Part shown: positions 1 through 9,810 of the stretch, piece by piece
How the letters are laid out: every line of letters begins with the position of its first letter
Position numbering within the stretch: position 1 is the stretch's first letter
Assembly: GCF_014268805.2 (NCBI RefSeq)
Contig: NZ_JABWRF020000002.1
Span: 620,001 to 684,000, forward strand
Reading direction: 5' to 3'
DNA from: Pseudomonas farsensis
GTDB taxonomy: Bacteria; Pseudomonadota; Gammaproteobacteria; Pseudomonadales; Pseudomonadaceae
DNA: 64,000 nucleotides
Translations under genes and position numbers: made by a program
The notes under the pieces: generated by a model
The model's input: only the letters and a program-made list of their open reading frames with translations
Database searches by the model: none
What the model was told of the DNA's origin: nothing

Positions 1-1566
1 GACCCATCCTGCCGTGTCCTGCTGCTTGAAGCCGGTGGGCGCGACAACTACCCCTGGATTCACGTCCCCGTTGGTTACCTGTATTGCATTGGTAACCCAC
101 GCACCGACTGGTGCTTCAAGACCGAGCCGCAAGCCGGCCTCAGTGGCCGTGCCCTCGGTTACCCGCGCGGCAAGGTGCTTGGCGGCTGTTCGTCGATCAA
201 CGGCATGATCTACATGCGCGGCCAAGCGGCTGACTACGACCGTTGGGCTGAGCAAGGCAACGACGGGTGGGGGTGGAAGGATGTGCTGCCGCTGTTCAAG
301 GCCAGCGAAAACCACTTTGCCGGTGCCAGCGACAGCCATGGCAGCGAAGGTGAATGGCGGGTCGAACAACAACGCTACAGCTGGCCGATTCTCGATGCTT
401 TCCGTGATGCTGCCGAACAAAGCGGCATCGCCAAGATCGACGACTTCAATACCGGTGACAACGCAGGCTGTGGATACTTTCAGGTCAACCAACGCAGTGG
501 AGTGCGTTGGAACTCGGCCAAAGCGTTCTTGCGGCCTATTCTGAAACGCCCCAATCTCACAGTGTTGACCGGTGTGCAGGTCGATCAGGTACTACTCGAC
601 AACACCCGCGCACGTGCAGTGAAGGCTTTGTGGCAAGGCGCCTGGCACGAGTTCGACGCGCGCCGCGAAATCATCCTGTGTGCTGGCGCCCTGGGTTCGC
701 CCGGTATTCTGCAACGCTCAGGCATCGGCCCACGGGCGCTGCTTGAGAACCTTGGCATTGGCGTTCGCCATGACATGCCTGGGGTGGGCGGCAACCTGCA
801 AGACCACCTGCAGCTACGGCTTATCTACCAGATCCAGAACACCCGCACGCTGAACCAGATGGCTAACAGTTTGTGGGGCAAACTGGGCATGGGCCTGCGC
901 TACGCTTACGACCGCACTGGCCCGCTGGCCATGGCACCGAGCCAGTTGGGCGCGTTCGTGCGTTCCGGCCCCGAACAGGCCTCGGCCAACTTGCAGTACC
1001 ACGTGCAACCGCTGTCGCTTGAGCGCTTCGGCGAACCCCTGCACCGCTTCCCGGCATTCACCGCGTCGGTGTGCAACTTGCGCCCGGCGAGCCGTGGGCG
1101 CATCGACATCCGGTCAGCTGACATGAACGCCGCGCCGCTGATCGACCCCAACTACTTGAGCGACCCGGCTGACCTGAAGGTTGCAGCCGACGCTATCCGC
1201 ATCACCCGGCGTATCGTTCAGGCCCCTGCCCTGTCAGCGTTCGAGCCACGCGAATACTTGCCCGGTTCTGCGCTGCAAACCGAAGAGGAACTGCACCAGG
1301 CCGCCGCGCAGATTGGCACCACCATCTTCCACCCGGTGGGCACCTGCCGCATGGGCGGTGGCGCGCTGGATGTTGTGGATAACCAGCTGCGCGTGCACGG
1401 TATCCCCGGGCTGCGGGTGGCTGACGCTTCGATCATGCCGCAGATTGTTTCCGGCAATACCTGTTCACCCACATTGATGATCGCCGAGAAGGCGGCGCAA
1501 TTGATCCTCAAGGGAGCGCATACCCAGACCCAGCTGAGCGACACCAGCGCGATACCGACGCCCTGA
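1..1566 (+). CDS. GMC-family FAD oxidoreductase (choline/alcohol dehydrogenase-like), 5' truncated
   Basis: The reading frame is open from base 1, so the gene begins outside the window and the N-terminal FAD dinucleotide-binding motif is missing. Typical GMC blocks are present: LLLEAGG near the left edge, then GKVLGGCSSINGMIYMRG (the GMC signature), GALGSPGILQRSGIG, and the C-terminal HPVGTCRMGG with the active-site His, followed by VADASIMP and a closing NTCSPTLMIAEKAA segment. The family oxidises alcohols, choline or related substrates with FAD; the substrate here cannot be told. An MFS transporter starts about 100 bases downstream on the same strand, so uptake and oxidation of one compound is plausible. 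Confidence 0.93.
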   Translation, partial: DPSCRVLLLEAGGRDNYPWIHVPVGYLYCIGNPRTDWCFKTEPQAGLSGRALGYPRGKVLGGCSSINGMIYMRGQAADYDRWAEQGNDGWGWKDVLPLFKASENHFAGASDSHGSEGEWRVEQQRYSWPILDAFRDAAEQSGIAKIDDFNTGDNAGCGYFQVNQRSGVRWNSAKAFLRPILKRPNLTVLTGVQVDQVLLDNTRARAVKALWQGAWHEFDARREIILCAGALGSPGILQRSGIGPRALLENLGIGVRHDMPGVGGNLQDHLQLRLIYQIQNTRTLNQMANSLWGKLGMGLRYAYDRTGPLAMAPSQLGAFVRSGPEQASANLQYHVQPLSLERFGEPLHRFPAFTASVCNLRPASRGRIDIRSADMNAAPLIDPNYLSDPADLKVAADAIRITRRIVQAPALSAFEPREYLPGSALQTEEELHQAAAQIGTTIFHPVGTCRMGGGALDVVDNQLRVHGIPGLRVADASIMPQIVSGNTCSPTLMIAEKAAQLILKGAHTQTQLSDTSAIPTP

Positions 1567-1663
1567 CCCGGGTGTGTGCAACACCGATGGCCTGAGGTCA
1601 AAGGCCGTCGACAGTGGAACAACAAGAATAATCACTGTGGCCTGCGGGCCGAGGACAGCAACG

Positions 1664-3283
1664 ATGTCGGACTACATCCAAGAGCAAGGCGCTGCTGCCA
1701 GCAGCGTAAGCCGCCGTGAAGAACGCAAGATCATCTTCGCGTCATCCCTCGGGACAGTGTTCGAGTGGTATGACTTTTTTCTCTATGGCGCACTGGCCGC
1801 GGTCATCAGCAAGCAGTTCTTTGCTGGCGTCAACGACACCACCGCCTTCATCTTCGCCTTGATGGCCTTTGCTGCCGGCTTCCTGGTGCGCCCGTTCGGC
1901 GCATTGGTATTCGGCCGTTTGGGCGACATGATCGGGCGCAAGTACACCTTCCTGGTCACCATTGTGCTGATGGGCCTGTCGACCTTCGCGGTCGGGTTGC
2001 TGCCTACCTACGCCACCATCGGCATCGCCGCACCGATCATTCTGGTCGTGCTGCGCATGCTTCAAGGCCTGGCGCTGGGGGGGGAGTACGGCGGCGCGGC
2101 AACGTATGTTGCCGAGCATGCCCCGCATGGCAAGCGCGGCTTCTACACCGGGTTCATCCAGTCCACCGCAACGCTCGGCTTGCTGCTGTCGCTGGTCGTG
2201 GTGTTGGCAAGTCGGTATATCAGCGGTGATCAGTTCGAGACCTGGGGCTGGCGCCTGCCGTTCCTGCTGTCGATCTTCCTGCTGGCGATCTCGACCTGGA
2301 TCCGCATGAGCATGCACGAGTCGCCGGCCTTCGTGAAAATGAAAGCCCAAGGCAAGGTGAGCAAGGCGCCGATCCGTGAGTCGTTCACCTCGTGGCCAAA
2401 CCTCAAGGTGGTGCTGACGGCGCTGTTCAGTATCAACGCAGGCCAAGCGGTGACCTTCTACACCGCGCAGTTCTACGTGCTGTTCTTCATGACACAGATG
2501 CTCAAGGTCGACCCGGCCCAGGCGAATACCCTGCTGATTATCAGCGTGGTGATTGGCGCGCCGTTCTTCGTGTTCTTTGGTTGGCTGTCGGACCGGGTCG
2601 GGCGTAAACCGATCCTGATGATTGGCCTGCTGCTGGCCACGGTGTGCTACTTCCCGATGTTCAAGGCCCTGAGCCACTACGCCAACCCACAGATCGACGC
2701 GGCCAGCCGCCAGGCACCGATTGTGGTCAACGCCAACCCACAAGGCTGCACCTTCCAGTTCGACCCGGTGGGCAAGGCGCGCTTCGACAGCCCGTGCGAC
2801 AAGGTCAAGACGTTCCTGGTCAAGCAAGGCCTGCCGTATAGCTCGGTCGCGGTTGCCGGTAACGATGTCAGCGTGAGCATCGGTGACAAGACCATCAACG
2901 GTTTTGACGAAGCAGCCATGCGCAGCGCCATCGAGGCTGCGGGCTACCCGGCCAAGGCGGACCCAGCGCAGGTAAATCAGGTGATGGTGGTGGTGCTGAT
3001 TGTCGCCATGATCCTGATCGCCACCATGACTTACGGGCCACTGGCCGCGGTGATGGTCGAATTGTTCCCCACACGCATCCGCTATACCTCGATGTCCCTG
3101 CCCTACCACATCGGCAACGGCTGGTTTGGCGGCTTCCTGCCGACGGTCTCCTTCGCGCTGGTGGTGTACACAGGGGATATCTTCTACGGGCTGTGGTACC
3201 CGATCTTGATCACCGGGGTGAGCCTGGTGGTGGGGATCTTCTGCCTTAAAGAAACCAAGGATGTGGATATCGACAAGGTATAA
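1664..3283 (+). CDS. MFS transporter, metabolite:H+ symporter type, with an extra extracytoplasmic segment
   Basis: This 539-residue inner-membrane permease starts at the ATG at 1664, preceded by GAGGA at 1651; the frame is open further upstream, but without a good ribosome site. The N-terminal FEWYDFFLYG, the GRLGDMIGRK loop after TM2-3, and RMLQGLALGGEYGGA are hallmarks of the metabolite:H+ symporter branch (shikimate, proline/betaine, citrate or alpha-ketoglutarate transporters). A second loop motif, GWLSDRVGRK, follows at the half-way point. These transporters usually have about 430 residues; the surplus is a hydrophilic stretch at roughly residues 340-440, between late TM segments, with two Cys. 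The substrate is unknown; the upstream GMC oxidoreductase suggests a shared pathway. Confidence 0.9.
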   Translation: MSDYIQEQGAAASSVSRREERKIIFASSLGTVFEWYDFFLYGALAAVISKQFFAGVNDTTAFIFALMAFAAGFLVRPFGALVFGRLGDMIGRKYTFLVTIVLMGLSTFAVGLLPTYATIGIAAPIILVVLRMLQGLALGGEYGGAATYVAEHAPHGKRGFYTGFIQSTATLGLLLSLVVVLASRYISGDQFETWGWRLPFLLSIFLLAISTWIRMSMHESPAFVKMKAQGKVSKAPIRESFTSWPNLKVVLTALFSINAGQAVTFYTAQFYVLFFMTQMLKVDPAQANTLLIISVVIGAPFFVFFGWLSDRVGRKPILMIGLLLATVCYFPMFKALSHYANPQIDAASRQAPIVVNANPQGCTFQFDPVGKARFDSPCDKVKTFLVKQGLPYSSVAVAGNDVSVSIGDKTINGFDEAAMRSAIEAAGYPAKADPAQVNQVMVVVLIVAMILIATMTYGPLAAVMVELFPTRIRYTSMSLPYHIGNGWFGGFLPTVSFALVVYTGDIFYGLWYPILITGVSLVVGIFCLKETKDVDIDKV

Positions 3284-3294
3284 ATGCAGCGCAC

Positions 3295-3324
3295 AAAAAA
3301 ACCGGCTTAAAAGCCGGTTTTTTT
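3295..3324 (+). terminator. Rho-independent terminator after the MFS gene
   Basis: An ACCGGCTT/AAGCCGGT stem with a two-base centre is flanked by A-runs on the left and seven or more T on the right. It could stop transcription from both strands, insulating the GMC-MFS pair from the minus-strand acyltransferase gene. Confidence 0.9.
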
Positions 3325-3453
3325 ATCGCGCAAAAAAACTTATGCACGATTTTCCGAAAATTTACGATTTGAGAAATAACGTTTTATTTCAATCACTTAG
3401 GTAGCAATTCAGGCATTTAATCCAAAAATTGCTAACACCTTATCCACAGGTCG

Positions 3454-4224
3454 TCAGGCGATGTTCTGCTCGGCGTTTTCAGGCACTGGCGGCAACGCGC
3501 CCATGGCCCGCTGGGTGGCTTCGTTCCAGGCCTGGGCGCGCTCGTTCAGAGCCGCAATTGCGCGGGGCCCGGTGCCTTCGGCATACATCGGTTCGCCGAT
3601 CACGATCTCGATGGTGCCCGGGCGCTTGCCCCACCCTTCACGTGGCCAGAACTTGCCGGCGTTGTGGGCGATGGGCAGCACGGGCAAACCGGCATTTACC
3701 GCAAGCGCAGTACCGCCGCGGGAGAACTTGCCGATCTGGCCGTAAGGCACACGGGTGCCCTCAGGGAAAATCAGTACCCAGGTGCCCTGCTTGAGCAGTT
3801 CGTCACCTTGGCTTGCGACCTGGCGCAGGGCTTCTTTCGGGTTGTTGCGGTCGATGGCGATCGGCCGCAGCATGGCCATCGCCCAGCCGAAGAACGGCAT
3901 GTACAGCAGTTCGCGCTTGAGCACCTGGCTCAGGGGCGAGAAATACGCCGACAGGAAGAACGTCTCCCAGGTGCTCTGGTGATTGGACAGAATCACGCAG
4001 GGCTGTTCTGGCACGTTCTCGGCGCCGGTCACGGTGTAGCGGATGCCCAGGATGGTGCGCGCCAGAAACAACGCACAACGGCACCAGTACACGTTAATGA
4101 ACCGATAGCGCTTGGGGAACGGCAAAAACGGCGCGATGAAAAAGCTCAGCGAGCACCAGAGCATCGAGCTGGTACCCAACAGCAGGTAAAAAAGAAAGAT
4201 TCTGATCGCCTGCAGGATCGACAT
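3454..4224 (-). CDS. 1-acyl-sn-glycerol-3-phosphate acyltransferase (PlsC-like)
   Basis: This 256-residue membrane-associated acyltransferase has an N-terminal hydrophobic anchor, the catalytic block NHQSTWET (HX4E, a known variant of HX4D), and the substrate-binding FPEGTR block about 70 residues later. The family transfers an acyl chain to lysophosphatidic acid in phospholipid synthesis. It lies downstream of gmhB and glyS-glyQ on the same strand, with a gap of about 65 bases, and may be co-transcribed with them. Several PlsC paralogues exist in pseudomonads, so the exact acceptor is uncertain. An exact DnaA-box nonamer lies just past its stop codon, at 3440. Confidence 0.9.
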   Translation of the reverse strand: MSILQAIRIFLFYLLLGTSSMLWCSLSFFIAPFLPFPKRYRFINVYWCRCALFLARTILGIRYTVTGAENVPEQPCVILSNHQSTWETFFLSAYFSPLSQVLKRELLYMPFFGWAMAMLRPIAIDRNNPKEALRQVASQGDELLKQGTWVLIFPEGTRVPYGQIGKFSRGGTALAVNAGLPVLPIAHNAGKFWPREGWGKRPGTIEIVIGEPMYAEGTGPRAIAALNERAQAWNEATQRAMGALPPVPENAEQNIA

Positions 4225-4289
4225 AGTGGCATTTACCGTTGCGGGGCATCGCCCGCCTGATGAAAGGTACGCCGCACCGGCGCACCGCT

Positions 4290-4817
4290 TTAAATGAGTG
4301 CTCTGGCAACAGCCGCCAGATCGTCGAAAACCAGCGTGTTTTCAGGCACGCCGTTTTCGAGGGTTTTCTCGCCCTTGCCGGTTTTCACCAACACCGGCTG
4401 TGCATCGACGGCCAGCGCCGCCTGCAGGTCACCTTTGCTGTCACCGACGAACCACACGCCGGCCAATGGCACCTGGTAATGCTCGGCAATCGCCAGCAGC
4501 ATGCCCGGCTTGGGCTTGCGGCAAGCGCAGCCTTCGTCGGGCCCATGCGGGCAATACACAATATGACCCACTTCACCGCCGTGGCCAGCCACCAGCTCGC
4601 GCAGACGCGCATGCATGGCATCGAGGGTGGCCAGTGGATAATAGCCACGGGCAATGCCGGACTGGTTGGTGGCAACTGCCACCGTCCAGCCGGCTTTGCT
4701 CAACTGCGCAATCGCTTCGACCGAGCCGGGAATGGGCAGCCATTCTTCCAGCGTCTTGATGTAGGCGTCGGAGTCGAAGTTGATCACCCCGTCCCGATCG
4801 AGAATCAGCAGTTTCAA
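4290..4817 (-). CDS. gmhB: D-glycero-beta-D-manno-heptose-1,7-bisphosphate 7-phosphatase
   Basis: This 175-residue HAD phosphatase removes the C7 phosphate in ADP-heptose synthesis for the LPS inner core. The nucleophile motif DRDGVIN is at residues 7-13, TNQSGIARG follows as motif II, and CPHGPDEGCACRKPKPGM supplies the zinc-binding Cys loop typical of GmhB, then VGDSKGD as motif IV. Its start lies 3 bases after the glyS stop, so it is translationally linked to glyQ-glyS, the usual Pseudomonas arrangement. Confidence 0.95.
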   Translation of the reverse strand: MKLLILDRDGVINFDSDAYIKTLEEWLPIPGSVEAIAQLSKAGWTVAVATNQSGIARGYYPLATLDAMHARLRELVAGHGGEVGHIVYCPHGPDEGCACRKPKPGMLLAIAEHYQVPLAGVWFVGDSKGDLQAALAVDAQPVLVKTGKGEKTLENGVPENTLVFDDLAAVARALI

Positions 4818-4820
4818 GGC

Positions 4821-6875
4821 TTACCCCAGCAGCGAAATGTCGGCAACGCCCAGGAACAGACCGCGCAGGCGGCTGAGCAGGGCATAACGGTTGGCACGCA
4901 CCTTGGCATCTTCGGCGTTCACCAGCACCGCCTCGAAGAAGGCATCGACCGGGTCACGCAGGGCCGCCAGGCGGGTCAGCGCCTCGTTGTACTGGCGCGC
5001 AGCAGCCATCGGCTGCACGGCGTGGTCGGCTTGCTGGATGGCCGAGTACAGCGAGAACTCGTTGGCATTGTCGAAGTACTTCGGCTCGACCTGCTCGGCG
5101 ATAGCGCCTTCGGCCTTGCTCAGCAGGTTCGATACACGCTTGTTCGCAGCGGCCAGGGTGTCGGCTTCTGGCAGCTTGCGGAACGCCTGCACCGCTTGCA
5201 CGCGCTGGTCGAAGTCCAGGGCAGAACCCGGCTTCAGGGCACGTACCGACAGGTAGGTGGCGACATCGATACCTTCGTCTTCGTAACGCGCACGCAGGCG
5301 GTCGAAGATGAACTCCAGTACCTGCTCGGCAAGGCCGGCAGCCTTGACCTTGGCGCCAAACTGCTTGACCGCGAACTCAACGGCCACGGCCAGGTCGAGG
5401 TCGAGCTGCTTGTCGATGAGGATGCGCAGTACACCGAGGGCTGCACGGCGCAGGGCGTACGGGTCTTTGCTGCCGGTAGGCAGCATGCCGATGCCGAAGA
5501 TGCCAACCAAGGTGTCGAGCTTGTCGGCAATGGCTACGGCAGCACCGGTGAGGGTCTGCGGCAGCTCGGCGCCAGCACCACGCGGCATGTACTGCTCGTT
5601 CAGCGCCAGTGCGACGTCTTCCTGCTCGCCATCGTTGAGGGCGTAGTAGTAGCCGGCCACGCCCTGCATTTCTGGGAACTCGCCGACCATTTCGGTGGCC
5701 AGGTCGCACTTGGACAGCAGGCCTGCACGCCCGGCGTTGGTGGCGTTGCCACCGATGTACGGGGCAATGAAGGCGGCCAGGCGCGAGATACGCTCGGCTT
5801 TCTCGTAGACCGTACCCAGCTGGGCCTGGAACACCACGTTCTTCAGGCGCTCGTTGAAGGTTGCCAGAGGCTGCTTCTTGTCCTGCTTGAAGAAGAACTC
5901 GGCGTCGGTCAGGCGTGGGCGCACGACTTTTTCGTTACCTTGCACGATCTGCTGTGGGTCACGGCTTTCGACGTTGGCCACGGTAATGAAGCGCGGCAGC
6001 AGCTTGCCTTCGCTGTCCAGCAGGCAGAAGTACTTCTGGTTGTCCTGCATGGTGGTAATCAGGGCTTCTTGCGGCACCTCGAGGAAACGCTCCTCGAAGG
6101 AGCACACCAGCGGCACCGGCCACTCGACCAGCGCGGTGACTTCGTCCAGCAGTGCCGGCGGCACGATGGCGCTGCCTTCCTGCTGCATGGCCAGCTCTGC
6201 GGTACGCTTGCTGATCAGCTCGCGACGCTCGGCGAAGTCGGCCAGCACGTAGGCTTTGCGCAGGTCTTCGACATAGTTGGCCGGCGCGCTGATGCGCACG
6301 TTTTCCGGGTGGTGGAAGCGGTGGCCACGGGATTCACGGCCGGCTTTCTGCGACAGGATGGTGCAATCGACGACGTGATCGCCAAGCAGCATTACCAGCC
6401 ACTGGGTTGGGCGCACGAACTCTTCACGGCTGGCGGCCCAGCGCATGCGCTTGGGGATCGGCAGGTCGTTGAGCGAATCTTCGACGATGGTCGGCAGCAA
6501 GCTGCTGGTGGCCTTGCCTGGAATGTGCTGCGAGAAACGCAGTTTCGGGCCGCTCTGGTCGATATCGGCCAGCTCTACCCCGCACTTTTTGGCAAAGCCA
6601 AGGGCGGCCTGGGTTGGCTGCCCTTCGGCGTTGAACGCCGCTTGCAGGGGCGGGCCGTCGATGTTGATGCTGCGGTCCGGCTGTTGCACGTCGAGCTGGC
6701 GGATCAGCACAGCCAGGCGGCGTGGTGCGGCGTAGACCTGCTTGCCGGTGTAGTTCAGGCCAGCGGCCTGCAGGCCTTTTTCGATGCCGGCGAGGAACGC
6801 ATCGCCGAGGGTTGCCAGGGCCTTGGGTGGCAGCTCTTCGGTGCCCAGTTCAACCAGGAAATCTTGAGCACTCAT
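4821..6875 (-). CDS. glyS: Glycine--tRNA ligase beta subunit
   Basis: This 684-residue protein matches the length of bacterial GlyS. The N-terminus carries the [14 protein letters not shown] block, and the middle holds the HD-like and B-repeat parts; the C-terminus has the DALR-type anticodon-binding region ([23 protein letters not shown]). It works as an alpha2beta2 tetramer with GlyQ to charge tRNA-Gly in the cytoplasm. Its start overlaps the glyQ stop by 4 bases, which couples their translation. A long open frame runs antisense through the gene, but it is only a codon-bias shadow. Confidence 0.98.
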   Translation of the reverse strand: MSAQDFLVELGTEELPPKALATLGDAFLAGIEKGLQAAGLNYTGKQVYAAPRRLAVLIRQLDVQQPDRSINIDGPPLQAAFNAEGQPTQAALGFAKKCGVELADIDQSGPKLRFSQHIPGKATSSLLPTIVEDSLNDLPIPKRMRWAASREEFVRPTQWLVMLLGDHVVDCTILSQKAGRESRGHRFHHPENVRISAPANYVEDLRKAYVLADFAERRELISKRTAELAMQQEGSAIVPPALLDEVTALVEWPVPLVCSFEERFLEVPQEALITTMQDNQKYFCLLDSEGKLLPRFITVANVESRDPQQIVQGNEKVVRPRLTDAEFFFKQDKKQPLATFNERLKNVVFQAQLGTVYEKAERISRLAAFIAPYIGGNATNAGRAGLLSKCDLATEMVGEFPEMQGVAGYYYALNDGEQEDVALALNEQYMPRGAGAELPQTLTGAAVAIADKLDTLVGIFGIGMLPTGSKDPYALRRAALGVLRILIDKQLDLDLAVAVEFAVKQFGAKVKAAGLAEQVLEFIFDRLRARYEDEGIDVATYLSVRALKPGSALDFDQRVQAVQAFRKLPEADTLAAANKRVSNLLSKAEGAIAEQVEPKYFDNANEFSLYSAIQQADHAVQPMAAARQYNEALTRLAALRDPVDAFFEAVLVNAEDAKVRANRYALLSRLRGLFLGVADISLLG

Positions 6876-7828
6876 TGTGCAGCCTCCAGCTTAGCCAACA
6901 CTTCGTCACGCAGTTCAGGGGTGGCCATCGGGAAGCCCATGCGTGCGCGGGCTTGCAGATAGCTTTGCGCCACGTCACGGGCCAGGGTGCGTACGCGCAG
7001 GATGTAGCGCTGGCGCTCGGTCACCGAGATGGCGCGGCGGGCATCGAGCAGGTTGAAGGTGTGCGACGCCTTCAGCACCATTTCGTAGGTCGGCAGCGGC
7101 AGGTCGAGCTTGATCAGGCGGTTGGCTTCGCTTTCATAGAAGTCGAACAGTTCGAACAGCTTCTCGACGTTGGCGTGCTCGAAGTTGTAGGTCGACTGCT
7201 CCACTTCGTTCTGGTGGAACACATCGCCATAGGTGACCTTGCCGAACGGGCCGTCGGCCCACACCAGGTCGTACACCGAATCGACACCCTGGATGTACAT
7301 GGCCAGGCGTTCCAGGCCATAGGTAATTTCACCGGTAACCGGGTAGCACTCGATGCCGCCCACTTGCTGGAAGTAGGTGAACTGCGTCACCTCCATGCCG
7401 TTGAGCCAGATTTCCCAGCCCAGACCCCAGGCGCCGAGGGTCGGCGATTCCCAGTTGTCTTCGACGAAGCGGATATCGTGAACCAGCGGATCCAGGCCGA
7501 TGGCTTTCAGCGAGCCGAGGTACAGCTCCTGGAAGTTGGCCGGGTTCGGTTTGAGCACTACCTGGAACTGGTAGTAGTGCTGCAGGCGGTTAGGGTTTTC
7601 GCCATACCGCCCGTCGGCGGGGCGACGGCTTGGCTGCACATAGGCGGCGTTCCAGGTTTCTGGGCCGACGGCGCGCAGGAATGTCGCGGTATGGAAAGTG
7701 CCGGCGCCTACTTCCATATCGTAGGGCTGAAGCACCACACAACCTTGAGCTGCCCAGTAGTTCTGCAGGGCGAGGATCAGGTCTTGGAAGGTACGCACGG
7801 CTGGCGTAGGCTGGCTCACGAAATTCAC
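6872..7828 (-). CDS. glyQ: Glycine--tRNA ligase alpha subunit
   Basis: This 318-residue catalytic subunit of the tetrameric glycyl-tRNA synthetase shows [19 protein letters not shown] at the N-terminus, then [18 protein letters not shown] and [19 protein letters not shown], all strongly conserved in GlyQ. It is the first gene of the minus-strand group glyQ-glyS-gmhB-acyltransferase. The divergent tag gene starts about 75 bases away, so the short gap at 7829-7902 should contain promoters for both directions. Confidence 0.98.
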   Translation of the reverse strand: MNFVSQPTPAVRTFQDLILALQNYWAAQGCVVLQPYDMEVGAGTFHTATFLRAVGPETWNAAYVQPSRRPADGRYGENPNRLQHYYQFQVVLKPNPANFQELYLGSLKAIGLDPLVHDIRFVEDNWESPTLGAWGLGWEIWLNGMEVTQFTYFQQVGGIECYPVTGEITYGLERLAMYIQGVDSVYDLVWADGPFGKVTYGDVFHQNEVEQSTYNFEHANVEKLFELFDFYESEANRLIKLDLPLPTYEMVLKASHTFNLLDARRAISVTERQRYILRVRTLARDVAQSYLQARARMGFPMATPELRDEVLAKLEAAQ

Positions 7829-7902
7829 CTGTATCTGGGGATGCGGATGTAAAGAGCGGGAGTATAACCCGATTCGCTTCGCCCTCTACTCATTGGAGCC
7901 TT

Positions 7903-8454
7903 ATGCCACGCTGCTTTTGGTGTTCCGACGACCCGTTGTACCAGGCCTACCACGATCAGGAGTGGGGAACGCCGCAGCGTGACCCGGCGTTGCTCTTCGA
8001 GATGCTTTTGCTCGAAGGGTTCCAGGCGGGCCTTTCGTGGATCACCGTCCTGCGCAAGCGCGAGCGTTATCGCCAGGTGCTGGACGGCTTCGACCCGGCC
8101 AAGTTGGCGCAGCTCAGTGATGAACGCATCGAAGCATTGATGCTCGACGCCGGCATCATCCGTAACCGCCTGAAACTCAAGGCCGTGCGGCGCAATGCGC
8201 AGGCGTGGCTGGCTGTGGATAACCCGTCCGAATGGCTGTGGTCGTTCGTGGGCGGCGTGCCCAAGGTCAACCACTTCACTGGCCGCAGCGACGTGCCGGC
8301 GGTCACCGACGAGGCCAAGGCGATGAGCAAGGCCTTGCAGAAAGCCGGCTTCACCTTCGTTGGGCCGACCATCTGCTACGCCTTCATGCAGGCGACCGGG
8401 ATGGTCATGGACCACACCACCGACTGTGATCGCTACGCCGCGCTGGCGCGTTGA
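7903..8454 (+). CDS. tag: DNA-3-methyladenine glycosylase I
   Basis: This 183-residue base-excision repair enzyme removes 3-methyladenine from alkylated DNA. The N-terminal MPRCFWC and the C-terminal MDHTTDCDRY supply the Cys and His ligands of the Tag zinc site, and YHDQEWGTP and LLEGFQAGLSW are family blocks lining the base pocket. It is divergent from glyQ and is followed after 40 bases by htrB. Confidence 0.97.
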   Translation: MPRCFWCSDDPLYQAYHDQEWGTPQRDPALLFEMLLLEGFQAGLSWITVLRKRERYRQVLDGFDPAKLAQLSDERIEALMLDAGIIRNRLKLKAVRRNAQAWLAVDNPSEWLWSFVGGVPKVNHFTGRSDVPAVTDEAKAMSKALQKAGFTFVGPTICYAFMQATGMVMDHTTDCDRYAALAR

Positions 8455-8494
8455 CGCGGTACAATGCGCGCCTTGCTGAAATAAGGAATTGCCT

Positions 8495-9382
8495 GTGGAA
8501 AAGTTCAAGGGCGCCCTGATGGTCGGGGTGCTGCGTCTGTTTGCCAAGCTGCCCTGGGGCGCGGTGCAGCGCGTCGGCGCCGGTATCGGCTGGCTGATGT
8601 GGAAAATCCCCAACGGTTCGCGCAACGTGGTGCGTATCAACCTGGCCAAGTGCTTCCCCGAAATGAACCCGGCCGAGCGTGAGCGCCTGGTTGGCAAGGC
8701 GCTGCGTGACATCGGCAAGTCGTTCGTCGAAAGCGCTTGTGCCTGGATCTGGCCGCCGCAGCGCTCGCTGGAGTTGGTCAAGGAGGTGCACGGCCTGGAA
8801 GTGCTGGAGCAGGCGCTGGCCTCGGGCAAGGGCGTGGTCGGCATTACCAGCCATCTGGGCAACTGGGAGGTGCTCAACCACTTCTATTGCAGCCAGTGCA
8901 AACCGATCATCTTCTTCCGCCCGCCCAAGCTCAAGGCGGTGGATGACCTGCTGCGCGAGCAGCGGGTGCAGATGGGCAACCGTGTGGCGCCGTCGACCAA
9001 GGAAGGCATCCTCAGCATCATCAAGGAAGTGCGCCGTGGTGGCCAGGTAGGTATTCCGGCCGACCCGGAGCCTGCGGAGTCGGCGGGTGTGTTCGTGCCG
9101 TTTCTCGGCACCCAGGCGCTGACCAGCAAGTTTGTGCCGAACATGCTGGCCGGTGGCAAGGCGGTGGGGGTGTTCCTGCATGCCCTGCGCCTGCCGGATG
9201 GGTCGGGGTTCCGGGTCATTCTGGAGGCAGCGCCCGAGGCGATGTACAGCCTTGACGTCACCGAATCGGCGGCGGCGATGAGCAAGGTGGTCGAGCGTTA
9301 TGTGCGCGAGTACCCGAGCCAGTACATGTGGAGCATGAAGCGCTTCAAGAAGCGCCCGGCGGGCGAGGCGCGCTGGTACTGA
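8495..9382 (+). CDS. htrB: Lipid A biosynthesis lauroyl/myristoyl acyltransferase
   Basis: This 295-residue inner-membrane acyltransferase of the LpxL/HtrB family adds a secondary acyl chain to lipid A. The catalytic block HLGNWE (HX4E) lies near residue 117. The GTG at 8495 is chosen because AAGGA at 8483-8487 sits 7 bases upstream; the in-frame TTG at 8489 is too close to that site. A paired REP element follows its stop codon directly and may act as an mRNA end. Confidence 0.94.
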   Translation: MEKFKGALMVGVLRLFAKLPWGAVQRVGAGIGWLMWKIPNGSRNVVRINLAKCFPEMNPAERERLVGKALRDIGKSFVESACAWIWPPQRSLELVKEVHGLEVLEQALASGKGVVGITSHLGNWEVLNHFYCSQCKPIIFFRPPKLKAVDDLLREQRVQMGNRVAPSTKEGILSIIKEVRRGGQVGIPADPEPAESAGVFVPFLGTQALTSKFVPNMLAGGKAVGVFLHALRLPDGSGFRVILEAAPEAMYSLDVTESAAAMSKVVERYVREYPSQYMWSMKRFKKRPAGEARWY

Positions 9383-9387
9383 GAGTG

Positions 9388-9484
9388 TGGGGGCGCTGTG
9401 CGCCCCTTTCGCGACACAAGGCCGCTCCTACGGATGACCTGTAGGAGCGGCCTTGTGTCGCGAAAGGGCTGCAAGGCAGCCCCG
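9388..9484. repeat. Paired REP palindrome (P. putida type)
   Basis: Two inverted copies of the unit GTAGGAGCGGCCTTGTGTCG, each extended by CGAAAG, face each other at about 9405-9431 and 9441-9466. GC-rich short hairpins flank them. The pair fills the gap between the convergent genes htrB and the TPR gene. Confidence 0.9.
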
Positions 9485-9490
9485 GCCATC

Positions 9491-9799
9491 TCAAACCTTA
9501 TCGAGCTTCTTCAAGAATACCGTCATCTCTTTCTCGGCCTGCTTGTCGCCATGGGCCTGCGCCGCTGCAAGCCCTTCCTGCCAGGCCTTGCGCGCCGCCG
9601 CCAGGTCGCCCTGCAACTGATGCGCCTTGCCCAGCAGCTTCCAGGCCGCCGAGTACTTCGGGTCCTGCGCGACGCACTGCGCCAGGTGCAGCGCCGCCTG
9701 TGCGCCATCGCCCTCGTCCAGCCAGGCCTTGCCCAGGCCGAAGCGCAGCAGCGGGTTATCCACACCCTTGGCCAGCATCTTTTCCAGCGACTCGCGCAT
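9491..9799 (-). CDS. Tetratricopeptide repeat protein
   Basis: This small cytoplasmic protein of 102 residues consists almost wholly of TPR-like helix pairs. One repeat is around NPLLRFGLGKAWLDEGD and another around SAAWKLLGKAHQLQGDLAAA. There is no signal peptide or enzyme motif. It lies just downstream of trkA on the same strand (11 bases), so it is probably in the same transcript. Its partner is unknown. Confidence 0.85.
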   Translation of the reverse strand: MRESLEKMLAKGVDNPLLRFGLGKAWLDEGDGAQAALHLAQCVAQDPKYSAAWKLLGKAHQLQGDLAAARKAWQEGLAAAQAHGDKQAEKEMTVFLKKLDKV

Positions 9800-9810
9800 G
9801 CGGTCTTCTC

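Noticed and set aside
4239-6962. A 907-codon open frame antisense to gmhB and glyS
   Set aside because: It mirrors the codon bias of GC-rich glyS, has no recognisable domain and overlaps a certain gene throughout.
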